Shown here piece by piece: positions 8,238 to 17,879 of a stretch of 64,000 nt of DNA. The DNA is from Channallabes apus. Lineage: Eukaryota > Chordata > Actinopteri > Siluriformes > Clariidae. The number at the start of each line of letters is the position of its first letter. Within the stretch, counting starts at the first letter, position 1. The notes under the pieces were generated by a model. That model saw nothing but the letters and a program-made list of their open reading frames with translations. It was not told the DNA's origin and ran no database searches. The translations under genes were made by a program, and so were the position numbers. The stretch is taken from contig CM060113.1 in NCBI GenBank assembly GCA_030522415.1, positions 11,790,065 through 11,854,064 on the forward strand, read 5' to 3'.

Positions 8238-8729
8238 AGACTAAGGGTTGTATACATTTGATAATGCTTTTATATGTTCTAAATCAAATAATTGGTAGAA
8301 AAATATTGTCAATTAACCCATTTAATCAATTATAAATGAATAGCAATGTTTTTCACATGTGTTGGTGCGATACTTTGTAGTGTGCAATTTAACATAATTG
8401 CCTCTAGGAGTCGCCAACAGAAATAAAACAAACACACAAGAAATACACGTACGCCAGACAGGAAGTTGGTGTGGAAGAACGCACATTCTCACGTTAATTT
8501 CACTGTTAGTAAATCCGACCGTGAGCATGAAAACTGGCGTAAGCAAAGTTTTTGTGCGTACGCAGCATTGATACATGAGGCCCCAGGTGAACTGTCTGAG
8601 CAAAATTGCCCCTAGATTTAAATAAGTGTGTGAATATATGTGCATTGTGCTCTGCAGTGGAATGCCATCCAGGATAGATTTCAGACTAAAATTTGGAATT
8701 CCTGGTCTACGATGAGCATCCATTGCAAC

Positions 8730-9178
8730 CAGTGGGGAAGCAGAGACCGTACACCCTGTACTTGAGTAAAAGTACAATACTTAAATATCAAAGTACTGAG
8801 CTTGTATTAGCTCACTGCAGGATTTTTCATAGTAAAACTCTCTCTCTCTCTCTCTCTCTGCTTCCTGACTGTGAAAGTTCTGTTTTAATCACTTCTGATT
8901 ACACACCTGTAACGTTATTACAGTACGCATGTCACAAGGGAAACACAATTCTAATTGTCAGCAGGTGGCAAAATTTGTGATTCCAAGAATACACATCACT
9001 GTGACTACCTCATGCAATGCCATGCAGAAATGTAGTGAAGTAAAAGTACAAGTATTTGCTGTATGATTTAGTGAAGTAAAAGGTAAATATGTTGATAAAA
9101 TTACTCTAGTAGAGATACATGAAACATGTACTTAAGTACAGTAACAAGGTACATTTAGTTAGTTACATTCCACCTCTG
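8730..9178. mobile_element. hAT-type MITE, 449 bp
   Basis: The element starts CAGTGGGGAAG and ends CACCTCTG, with inverted subterminal motifs built on ACTTGAGTAAAAGTAC and GTACTTAAGTACAG. This is the common fish hAT MITE terminus that spells a TAC/AAGTA-rich pattern. The target duplication is ATTGCAAC (8722-8729) and ATTGTAAC (9179-9186), seven of eight bases identical. No coding capacity. A CT microsatellite lies inside at about 8838-8860. Confidence 0.82.
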
Positions 9179-9316
9179 ATTGTAACCATGACAAGAATAA
9201 AACATTCTCTAAAGATAAATTAATGAATAAATATTAGACATTTATTAATTCATGTGCAAACTGATACAAATTCAGCCTGTTAGGCATACAGTCGTTTGCT
9301 TAGTACTTAGTAAATA

Positions 9317-9574
9317 CAGTGCTGTGAAAAACTATTTCCCCCTTCCTGATTTTATTTTGCATAGTTGTCACATTTAAGTTATTAAGATAATCAAAATCTG
9401 AATAAATACAAAATACAGGTTTAAAAAAATTATATCACTTATGAAGTGAAAAAAGATGTTCAAGCCTACCTGGCCCTATTGTGTAATATTAAAATTAGAT
9501 TTTGGATCTGAATCATTTAAGTGTGACAAATGTACAAAAGTTTAAAATCAATCAAAGCCTTTTACACGGCACTA
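9317..9574. mobile_element. Tc1-derived MITE, about 258 bp
   Basis: It begins CAGTGCTGTGAAAAACTATTT after TA and ends with a degraded complement near GGCACTA followed by TA. The first 40 bases resemble the termini of the 26-kb Tc1 family (GTGTGAAAAACTATTTGCCC). It has no transposase and looks like an internal-deletion derivative of a related Tc1. Confidence 0.7.
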
Positions 9575-9576
9575 TA

Positions 9577-10732
9577 GCAATAATTGAAATGGGGGTGATG
9601 TTTGGTGTTCATTTATTAAAAAGGGTTGCAGAAATTCTTCAAATAGGCAGTAAATATACTGCTATTTAAATTATGAGGGTTAAAATTCCCAACCAAAACC
9701 TATGATCTACTGATTAAATGAGGTTAGTATGAATGTCCGTTTCATTGAATATAGTACGATATTTGTCTAAAATGATTTAACATTAAAAAGATGAAATTTT
9801 TTTTAAAATGCCTTGATTATTAGTGGCTGTAGTTAACAAAAAAAATAGTGGTGCTCTCTGGTTGGGAAAGATGGAACACTCTCTCCCCTGTCAATTACAG
9901 TGACTAGCTAACCATGGGCATCTTCTGAGCTTATGTACGCAGAGTAGGAGGAATAGTGGTTTTCTCTTAGTGTATTACACTTTCCTGAGACACAGCATGA
10001 GCAGCTGTTGAAAAAAGATGTATTTGCCTGTCTGATCCTAGGGTATAAAAAATATAGAAATGTCTTCTCTTCTGCTTGAGTCCCTGATGCCTGCCAAAAG
10101 AATATTCTGATGTCTAGTGATAAAAAGTGAATACTTTTAAAAACAAGCTTCTTTTTTGGAGCGTAATGTACTATAGACAGTAATTGGTTAAATTATCAGC
10201 ATTATGTTATAATATTTCTCTAACCACAGGAAATTAATTAAATGTATTGTTTTACTTAACTAAATGCCCTAAGTTAACACTATACTGCAATTACTGTACA
10301 TTACATGAAAGTTAAGATAAAGTGTTCTATACATTCATACAGAACACTGAAGGGTTTTATACATTCATCCTTTAAATCAAGGTAAAGCAAATTAAACAAA
10401 ACAATTTAGGTGCTATTTTATGGTGTTATGTTGACCAGATGAAAGGGATAAATATGGGCCACTAATCACACAGTTATTTGGATGCCCACTTGTTAGGTTT
10501 TTTTTTATTATCAGCTGTTAGGGTTTTTATATCCCTACATTTCCACTAGACAGTATTAAATTTCCCAGGCTCCTATTTCTATGGCCCCTTCCCCCTTATT
10601 CCTTAAATGGTAATACTTGCTATAGATCACCTTTTGTTTCCCCAGATTTCTGTACAACATGCATGTCTTTGATGTAGTAGACTCAGGAAATTGATTAATC
10701 ATTATGTCCTTTTTTTGCTGTGAATAAACTTA

Positions 10733-10734
<2 letters not shown>
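9577..10734. other. No recognised feature
   Basis: AT-rich unique-looking sequence. No gene, RNA or family repeat recognised. Confidence 0.55.

Positions 10735-10828
<94 letters not shown>
10735..10828. repeat. (GT)n(GA)n compound microsatellite
   Basis: About 37 GT units are followed by about 10 GA units. Open frames across it (poly Thr-His or Val-Cys) are artefacts. Confidence 0.97.
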
Positions 10829-11139
10829 TATATGTATCTTTCTCATGGCCGGCAAGTGTATCGAGGCGAGTCGGACACATTAACCAGTCTTCCCTCATTT
10901 TTAAACCTAACACCATTATTGTCCATCAAAAGCAGTACTGCTGTCCTCCAGCTGAATGAGCAGCACTCATCTGTTCCACTACTTTACCCAATTCAGCATA
11001 ACCATGTTCATTTCTGGATGATTAATTAGCAACTGGCTGAAAAAATATAAAAATGCCTTATACACCATTATGACCATTAAGCTATGCTTGCACCTGTAAA
11101 AACAATAGCATTCTTTGCTACCAAAAAAATGTTAGCCTA

Positions 11140-11336
11140 CATTTATAACATTTAAATTATGCCATTTACCAGATCCCCTTATCCAGAGTGACATTTTTAT
11201 CTCATAATACTGTATATTAGAGCAGTTGAGGGACTTGCTCAAGGGCTTACTGTGGCACTTGGTGGTAGGTGGGTTTGAACCTGGGACCTTTCAATCAGGA
11301 GTCTATTACCTTATTTACTGAGGTATCCCAGCCCCA
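11140..11336 (-). mobile_element. tRNA-derived SINE with L2-like 3' tail
   Basis: On the minus strand the 5' part resembles a tRNA promoter, with a degraded A box (ATACCTCAGTAAATAAGG) and a B box (AGGTTCAAACC). The 3' part, CACTCTGGATAAGGGGATCT, matches the AGCGACTTAC...AGAGCGTCTGCCAAATG type of tail seen on the L2 LINE at 53.3 kb. Such SINEs are copied by the LINE whose tail they share. Confidence 0.6.
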
Positions 11337-11379
11337 ATTATTATAACTTAATCTGCATATGGGGATGGTTTCACTCTAC

Positions 11380-11828
11380 TATGAAGACGGTTCTGGCCTT
11401 GATTGGTGTTGACAGCTGTTTCTCTGAGGAATTGACATGGCTGCAGTTGCTCGATAGTTCAAGACTGGAATTTCCGACAAATCTACTTGAGTCTCTAATA
11501 AACTACCTGGACTCCATATTAACATCAATTAACATCAACTGTTATATTATAAATGCAGATCAATTCCTGATTCCTGTTTCACCCAAATGAGGATGGGTTC
11601 CCTGTTGAGTCTGGTTCCTCTCAAGGTTTCTTCCTATTACCATCACGGGAAGTTTTTCCTTGCCGCTGTCTCCATCGGCTTGCTCACCAGGGACAATCTG
11701 ATCATTCTGATTCATACACATTCACATTCCATACAAACTTAAATAATTCGTTTGATTGTGTAAAGCTGCTTTGCGACAATGACAATTGTTAAAAGCGCTA
11801 TACAAATAAAATTTAATTGAATTGAATA
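11380..11828 (+). repeat. Dispersed LINE-3'UTR-like repeat with (TTGAA)n tail
   Basis: The block CACCCAAATGAGGATGGGTT, then TCCCTGTTGAGTCTGGTTCC and AAGCTGCTTTGCGACAATGA, ends in a short AATTGAATTGAAT tail. A second copy lies at 42360-42700 and fragments at about 23380-23500 and 28225-28330. The simple-repeat tail suggests a non-LTR retrotransposon 3' end, but I cannot name the family. Confidence 0.6.
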
Positions 11829-12189
11829 TGAAAAAACAACTTAATTATTATGAATTTAAGGTATACAATTGAAAATGAATTCCTAATTTGATTATTTGCC
11901 TGATACATATTATTGTAGTCTCTGTCTTAACATCTAATGTAGAAGTCATTTTAAAATTGCTTTATTTAATAACACAGGAGTTGCAAGATAATTTCAGAGC
12001 AAGTGTCTGAATTCAAACTGAATTGATTTAAATTATGATTGATTTAAATCAATGAATTAATTTAAATGATTTGCAACAGCACATATATATCCAAAAACCT
12101 GTCTAAAATCTTATCCATACTATCCAAAGCATGACTATGCACCGTATGGAAAAAAAAATTACATTTAGACTAGCCAAGAAGATTTTCAA
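11829..12189. other. No recognised feature
   Basis: AT-rich sequence with no gene or repeat that I recognise. Confidence 0.5.
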
Positions 12190-14440
12190 ATTAAATCAAA
12201 TTCAAATCAAATTAAAATTTATACATACACAGTCATACATACAGTAGTACGATATGCAGTGAAATGCTTAGACAACTGCTCATGACCTTAAAATAAAAGA
12301 CTATGAATAGGAAATAAATATGAAAAAGTGAATAGAAGGTAAATTTAACTAAGAAGGAATAAAATAAAATAACTGTACAGTACAAAATACACAATATAAG
12401 AAAATATATGGAAAAATATATAACAATAAGAAAAACAGCTGTACAAAGTAGAAATATAGATTTTATGGAATTTTTGTGTGGAATGAAGTTATATAAATGG
12501 ATATGGAAATGTCCATATGTGCAATCCACATATTTAAAGTGTCTTGTGCGTGCAAATATGCTCGAAAGTGATTTATTTAAAGTGGCTTGTGATAGAGTGA
12601 TTTAACTAATGATCACGAAAGTGCAGTTTTGCTGTGGCCACTAGTATACTGTAAATGAATGTCCAGAATGTCCAGAGTGAGTGCAAAAACCATATGTGTA
12701 CATGTGCAAAATGGATCAGTACTGTGTGATGTACTGATTAAGAGACCGTATCGCCTGCGGGAAGAAGCTCCTCCTCAGTCTCTCAGTGTTGGTCTTCAGA
12801 GAGCGGAATTGCTTTCCTGACCTCAACAGAGAGAACAGTCCATTGCTGGGGTTGCTGAGGTCCTTCACGATCTTCCTAGCCTTGGTCCAGCACCGCTTGC
12901 TGTAGATCGAGTGCAGGTCAGGGAGTTCGGTGCGGATGGTGTGCTCAGTTGATCGCACCACCCTCTGTAGAGCACGTCTGTCCTGCATGGTGCTGTTTCC
13001 AAACCAGGTCGTGATGTTTCCCGTCAGGATGCTCTCTTTGGTACAGGAGTAGAAATTCCTGAGCACCTTAGAGGGCAGTCGGAAGTCTCTCAAGCGTCTG
13101 AGGTGGTAGAGACGCTGTCGGGCCTTTTTCACCACGTTATTGATGTGACAGGACCATGACAGCTCCTGCGTGATGTGAACACCGAGGTATTTGAAGCTGT
13201 CCACTCTCTCCACTGGGCTCTCGTTGATGACGGGGGTCTGGTAGTTCCTCTCCTGCTTAGTGTTGAAGTCCACTATTAACTCCTTTGTCTTACTGACGTT
13301 TAGAAGGAGGTTGTTCCTCTGGCACCAGTTCTCCAGACTTCTAATCTCTTTCAGGTAGGCCGTATCGTTGTTGTCAGAGATCAGGCCCACCACGACAGAA
13401 TGTCGTCAGCAAACATAATGATGTTGGTGGAGCTGGTAGTGGCCACACAGTCATACGTGTACAAAGAGTACAGCTGGGGGCTCAGAACACAACCCTGGAA
13501 GGCTCCAAAGCACAGATTGAGGAAGGCTGAGACATGTCCACCCATCTTTACTGCCTGTGGTCTGCCAGTTAGGAAATTAGAGATCCACTGACACAGAGAT
13601 GAATTGAGTCCCAGATGCTCCAGCTTGGTGGTGAGTGTGGAGGGAATTATGGTATTAACTGCTGAGCTGTTGTCGATGAAGAGCATAATTCAACATAATT
13701 CCTCCTTTTAGTGTCCAAGTGAGTAAGTGATGTGTGGAGGAAGTGAGAGATGGCATCATCAGTAGAACGATTTGGACAGCAAGGGAACTGTAGTAGGTCA
13801 AGTGTGTCTGGTAAAGAAGAAATTATGAAGTCCTTGAACAGCCGCTCAAAGCCCTTCATCACTACTGAGGTGAGGGCTACAGGGTGATAGTCATTGAGGG
13901 AAGCAGGATGAGGATTATTTGGGACGGGAACAATGATGGACTCTTTGAAGCATGTGGGGATCACTGACACAGAGATAAGGAGAGGTTGAATATCTCTGTG
14001 AACACAGATGCTAGCTGATCTGTGCAGGCTCTGAGAATATGACCTGAGATGCCATCTGGTCCTGCTGCTTTCCTGGTGGTCACTCTCTTGAAGGCTCTCC
14101 TCACATCATGCTCGAGATCTCAGAGTGCCGCGAATGGTTTTATCCACCCACGGCTTCTGGTTGGGAAACGTTCTCTAGTTTCCCGATGAATCCCACAACC
14201 ACTTAAAAACACGTAAACACGCTGACGTCATTGGAGGTGTTTCGGAATATGTCCGAGTCTGTGTCATCAAGTGCATCCCGTAACGCGGCCACCGATTGGT
14301 CCATCCAGTGTGCGACCTCCCGCTGAACCGGAACTTTCTGTTTGTATTTTGGCATGAGGAAGATGTCTCCTTAGTAATTTTTGTAATTGTTCCAAATTTC
14401 CTCTGAACCATCCTTGGTTTGTTACACAGCATAAGTGAGC
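12190..14440 (-). mobile_element. Non-LTR retrotransposon relic (Rex/L2-type), 5' truncated
   Basis: On the minus strand this runs from the endonuclease-RT linker (about 14440) through the RT to the 3' UTR, which ends near 12190 in an AAATTTGATTTGAATTTGA-type tail after GCATTTCACTGCATATCG. A drop in recognisable sequence around 14110 suggests an internal deletion. The endonuclease is absent, as expected for a 5'-truncated LINE insertion. Confidence 0.82.
12716..14432 (-). pseudogene. Reverse transcriptase of Rex/L2-type LINE, broken
   Basis: Minus-strand blocks in order: a linker with CQNTNRK and TGWTNRW (about 14330); ESIIVPVPNNPHP and LNDYHPVALTSVVMKGFERL (RT motifs 1-2, about 13930-13850); [33 protein letters not shown] (motif A, here FIDNSSAV rather than FIDYSSAF); [18 protein letters not shown] (motif B) and IIMFADD (motif C catalytic Asp pair). 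A long intact C-terminal frame of 225 codons follows (FKYLGVHITQELSWS, KARQRLYHLRRLRDF). Stops and frame changes near 13680 and 13390 separate the parts. The usual FADDT context is altered to FADDI. Not functional. Confidence 0.85.
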
Positions 14441-14703
14441 AACAATGCTATCTAGCTTCTAACACACGGTTGAATCCCAAATCAAGGGGTGTGGAATAAG
14501 GGATTCTATACTGAAAAAAAACTGAAATATCACATAGTCCTAAGTATTCAGACCCTTTGCTGTGACACTCATATATTTAACTCAAGTGCTGTCCATTTCT
14601 TCTGATCATCCTTGAGATGGTTCTACACCTTAATTTGAGTCCATATATAAGTCTATATAAGTCCATATATAAGACCTTACAGCTCACAATGCATGTCAGA
14701 GCA

Positions 14704-16070
14704 AATGAAAATCATGAAGTCAAAGGAACTGCCTGAAGAGCTCAGAGACAGAATTGTGGCAAGGCACAGATCTGGCCACGGTTACAAAAAAAATTCTGTG
14801 GCACTTAAGGTTCCTAAGAGCACAGTGCCCTTCGTAAATGGAAACATTTGGGATGACCATAACCCTTCCTAGAGCTGGCCATCCGGCCAAACTGAGCTAT
14901 CAGGGGGAAAGAGCCTTGGTAAGAGAGGTAAAGAAGAACCCTAAGATCACTGTGGCTGAGCTCTAGAGATGCAGTCGGGAGATGAGAGAAAGCTGTAGAA
15001 AGTCAACCATCACTGCAGCCCTCCACCAGTCGTGTCACGGGTGAACTAACCTGAAGGACCAGAAGACGTAGCTTTAACGGTTAGCCCAATGTAGCGTGGA
15101 TGGTGAACCCAAACGCGGAGAGAAGCGAGTAGGTAGGATATCCCCGCGATTTAGTATAAGGACTCTCACAACGGGTGAGCGAGGGAAAAACACAAATTTA
15201 ACCCGCGTCCTATAAATGCACACACAAATAGCAGAAAGCAATAACCCAAAAGACTTGTGAGTACTCAAGGTTTGGAAGATCGCAGCACGAACCGACATGG
15301 GCCGAACTCAATGACTGAGCGCTTTGTTTATTGTTTATTTACTCCTTTTATACTTCCTGATTTACGACCGCTCAACTTCCGGGTCCTAGTGCCGGTCGTG
15401 GATTGAGTGTGCATGACAAGTCGGCTCTATGGCAGAGGGCTTTATGGCAGAGTGGCCCGACGGAAGCTTCTCCCCAGTGCAAGACACAAGAAAGCCCAAA
15501 GCGAGTTTGCTAAGATGGTGAGAAATAATACTCTCTTGTCTGATGAGACCAAGATAGAACTTTTTGGCCCTAATTCTAAGCGGTATGTGTGGAGAAAACC
15601 AGGTACTGCTCATCACCTGTCCAGTACAGTTCCAACAGTGAAGCATGATGGTGGCAACATCATGCTGTGGGGGTGTTTTTCAGCTGCAGGGACAGGACGA
15701 CTGGTTGCAATTGAGGGAAAGATGAATGCGGCCAAATACAGGGATATGCTGGACGAAAACCTTCTGCAAAGGGCCTCAGACTGGGCCGAAGGTTTACGTT
15801 ACAACAAGACAATGACCCTAAGCACACAGCTAAAATAACAAAGGAGTGGCTTCATAACAACTCTGTGACTGTTCTTGAATTGCCCAGCTCAATTGGCTGA
15901 CTTAAAGCCAATTGAGCATCTCTGTAGAGACTAAAATGGCTGTCCACCAGTGTTTACCATCCAACCTGACAGAAGTATCCCCAAATCCAGGTGTGAAAAC
16001 TTGTTGCATCCTTCCCAAAAAGACTCATGGCTGTATTAGATCAAAATGGTGCTTCTACTAAATACTGAGC
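14704..16070 (+). pseudogene. Tc1 transposase, split by a solo LTR
   Basis: The start is near 14707 in a context encoding KIMKSKELPEELRDRIVAR, then a first HTH (SGHGYKKNSVALKVPKSTV with errors), a GRP-type linker (RAGHPAKLSY) and VKKNPKITVAEL. After the LTR insertion (15033-15418 plus its target duplicate) the frame resumes with [30 protein letters not shown] (first catalytic Asp), [14 protein letters not shown] and [13 protein letters not shown]. Later blocks, including the DNDPK and PIEHLW catalytic motifs, are present but out of frame. Several indels add to the damage, so this is a dead gene. Confidence 0.85.
15033..15418 (-). repeat. Solo LTR of the gag-pro Gypsy family
   Basis: The 386-bp LTR has TGTCA...TGACA ends and an exact 5-bp target duplication AGTCG (15028-15032 and 15419-15423). 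It shares blocks with the LTRs at 3437-5343 (ACTTCCGGGTCCTAGTGCCG near the end; GACGTAGCTTTAA near the start) but is clearly diverged. No internal sequence remains, as expected after recombination between two LTRs. Confidence 0.9.
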
Positions 16071-16299
16071 AAAAGGTCTAAATACTTAGGACCATGTGAT
16101 ATTTCAGTTTTTCTTTTTGAATAAATCTGCAAAAATGTCAACAATTCTAAGCGGTGTTTTCTGTCAATATGGGGTGCTGTGTGAACATTAATGAGGTAAA
16201 AAATAACTTAAATGATTTTAGCAAATGGCTGCAATAGAACAAAGAGTGAAAAATTTAATGGGGTCTCAATACTTTCCATACCCACTGTATCCTATTAAT

Positions 16300-16450
16300 A
16301 GTTTATTTTAAAGTAGATTATCCGATTATAACTTTTCATGAGATAGATTTTACTCAATATTTTGATATTACTTATGGTACAGGATAAACGTCAAGTAGAT
16401 ATCTAAGGACTGCAAAGGTTTATTAAATTCTATCCACACAGTTTTTTCTG
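16300..16450 (+). repeat. Unclassified dispersed repeat (copy a)
   Basis: Contains ATGGTACAGGATAAACGTCA and GGTTTATTAAATTCTATCCA, similar to a block at 19495-19590 and, inverted, at 43680-43780. It belongs to the family described under 43660-44300. Confidence 0.4.
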
Positions 16451-16693
16451 ATAAAATTATGCTGTAATATATTCAGTGGGGCAAAAAAAATATTTAGTCA
16501 GCCACCAATTGTGCAAGTTCTCCCACTTAAAAAGATGACAGAGGCCTGTAATTTTCATCATAGGTATACCTCAACAAAATAAGAAAAAAAAAATCCAGAA
16601 AATCACATTGTAGAATTTTTTAAGAATTTATTTGCAAATTATGGTGGAAAATAATTATTTGGTCAATAACAAAAATTTTATCTCAATACTTTG

Positions 16694-17700
16694 TTATATA
16701 CCCTTTGCTGGCAATGAGTTTTTCACACACTGTTGCTGGTACGTATTTTGGTCCATTCCTCCATGCAGATCTCCTCTAGAGCAGTGATGTTTTGGGGCTG
16801 TCACTGGGCAACATGGACTTTCAAAATTTTCTATGGCATTGAGATCTGGATACTGGCTAGGCCACTCCAGGACTTTGAAATGCTTCACTCCTTCGTTGCC
16901 CCGGCAGTGTGTTTGGGATCATTGTCATGCTGAAAGACCCAGCCAGTTTCATCTTCAATTCCCTTGCTGATAGAAACAGGTTTTTACTCAAAATTTCACG
17001 ATACATGGCCACATTCATTCTTTCCTTTACACTGATCAGTCGTCCTGGTACTGTACCTTTGCTGAAAAACCCCAAAGCATGATGGTCCCCCCATGCTTCA
17101 CAGATAGCGCTGTCCTCCGAGTGTGTTACGCCGCCCTTAACGGTGCATGAGCGAGCAGTTAAAAAAGATGCGCTCGTCTGGCGTCACGTGGTTCGGAGGA
17201 AACATGTGATAGTCTTCGGCCCTCCCGGCTGAATGGTAGTAGTAGCCTTAATGTGGGAGCCCCCTAGTGATGGGGAGGAATTGGACACGACTAAATTAAG
17301 GAGAAAATCGGGGGGAAAAAAAGTGTTCTTTGGATGCAACTGAGCATTCTTTCTCCTCCAAACATGACAAGTTGAGTTTTACCAAAAAATTTTATTTTGG
17401 TTTCATCTGACCATATGGCATTCTCCCAATCCTCTCCTGAATCATTCAAATGGTCTCTAGCCTGGCCTGGACATGTACTGGCTTAAGCAGTGGGACACAT
17501 CTGGCACTGCAGGATTTGAGTCCCTGGCATCGCAGTGTTACTGATGGTAGCCTTTGTTACTTTGGTCCCAGCTCTCTGCAGGTCATTCACTTGGTCCCCC
17601 CATGTGGTTCTGGGATTTTTGCTCACAGTTCTTGTGACCACTTTGACCCCACGGGGTGAGATCTTGCGTGGAGCCCCAAAAATTCGAGGGAGATAAGTGA
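16694..17700 (-). pseudogene. Tc1 transposase, central and C-terminal remnant
   Basis: Minus-strand fragments in order from 17700: [20 protein letters not shown] and [20 protein letters not shown] (second HTH region), a KPVHVQARLETI-type segment, and then, beyond the inserted repeat, [40 protein letters not shown] and [12 protein letters not shown] (degraded QQDNDPKHT, second catalytic Asp region). It ends with LEWPSQYPDLNAIENF (third catalytic residue region, with NPIEN altered to NAIEN). At least three frame changes. Non-functional. Confidence 0.8.
17105..17322 (+). repeat. A-tailed dispersed repeat inserted in Tc1
   Basis: This 218-bp segment (from about GCGCTGTCCTCCGAGTGTG to GGAGAAAATCGGGGGGAAAA) interrupts Tc1 sequence that reads across it (TGCTTCACAGATA then GTGTTCTTTGGATGC). 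The A-rich 3' end suggests a SINE-like retroposon. I recognise it as a common fish repeat but cannot name it. A target duplication is not clear. Confidence 0.55.
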
Positions 17701-17879
17701 GATAAGTGGACAAATTTGATTAAATAAATAAAAATGTATATTGTTATGAATTCATACATCTATCCATCAAGCTTTTATCTCGATTTAGTGAATCTTACCA
17801 ATTCTGTTCATTACACGTATTTACCAATTTATTAGCAAGGTAACATAAGATCTGGGCAAATGTTTAAACTTTAAAATAC

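Larger units (their letters stand above)
6989..8583 (-). mobile_element. Harbinger-type DNA transposon, internally deleted copy 2 (complete ends)
   Basis: Both termini are intact: GGGCCTCATGTA at 6989 and its complement ending at 8583. The flanking 3-bp duplication CAG is at 6986-6988 and 8584-8586. Length is about 1595 bp. Transposase pieces read on the minus strand and the Myb/SANT-like piece on +. Orientation is opposite to copy 1. The ends remain suitable substrates for a transposase supplied in trans, but the element itself is coding-defective. Confidence 0.92.
14512..16287 (+). mobile_element. Tc1-family transposon, left end truncated, interrupted by a solo LTR
   Basis: The right terminus ends CCCACTG at 16287 followed by TA. 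Its complement matches the left side only from about 14512 (AAACTGAAATATCACAT), so roughly the outer 150-170 bp of the left inverted repeat are missing. Transposase reads on +. A solo LTR of 386 bp at 15033-15418 splits it. Confidence 0.85.
16474..17700 (-). mobile_element. Tc1-family transposon, truncated at its 5' side, with an insertion
   Basis: The left terminus begins CAGTGGGGCAAAAAAAATAT. Transposase C-terminal and central parts read on minus. A second repeat interrupts it at about 17105-17322. Recognisable Tc1 sequence stops near 17700 (GTGAGATCTTGCGTGGAGCC region), so the N-terminal HTH and right inverted repeat are missing. Confidence 0.83.

Noticed and set aside
10695..11029. Open frames of alternating Thr-His or Val-Cys residues
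   Set aside because: They are translations of the GT/GA microsatellite. The same applies at 19248, 24333, 24425, 27715, 47107 and 63597.
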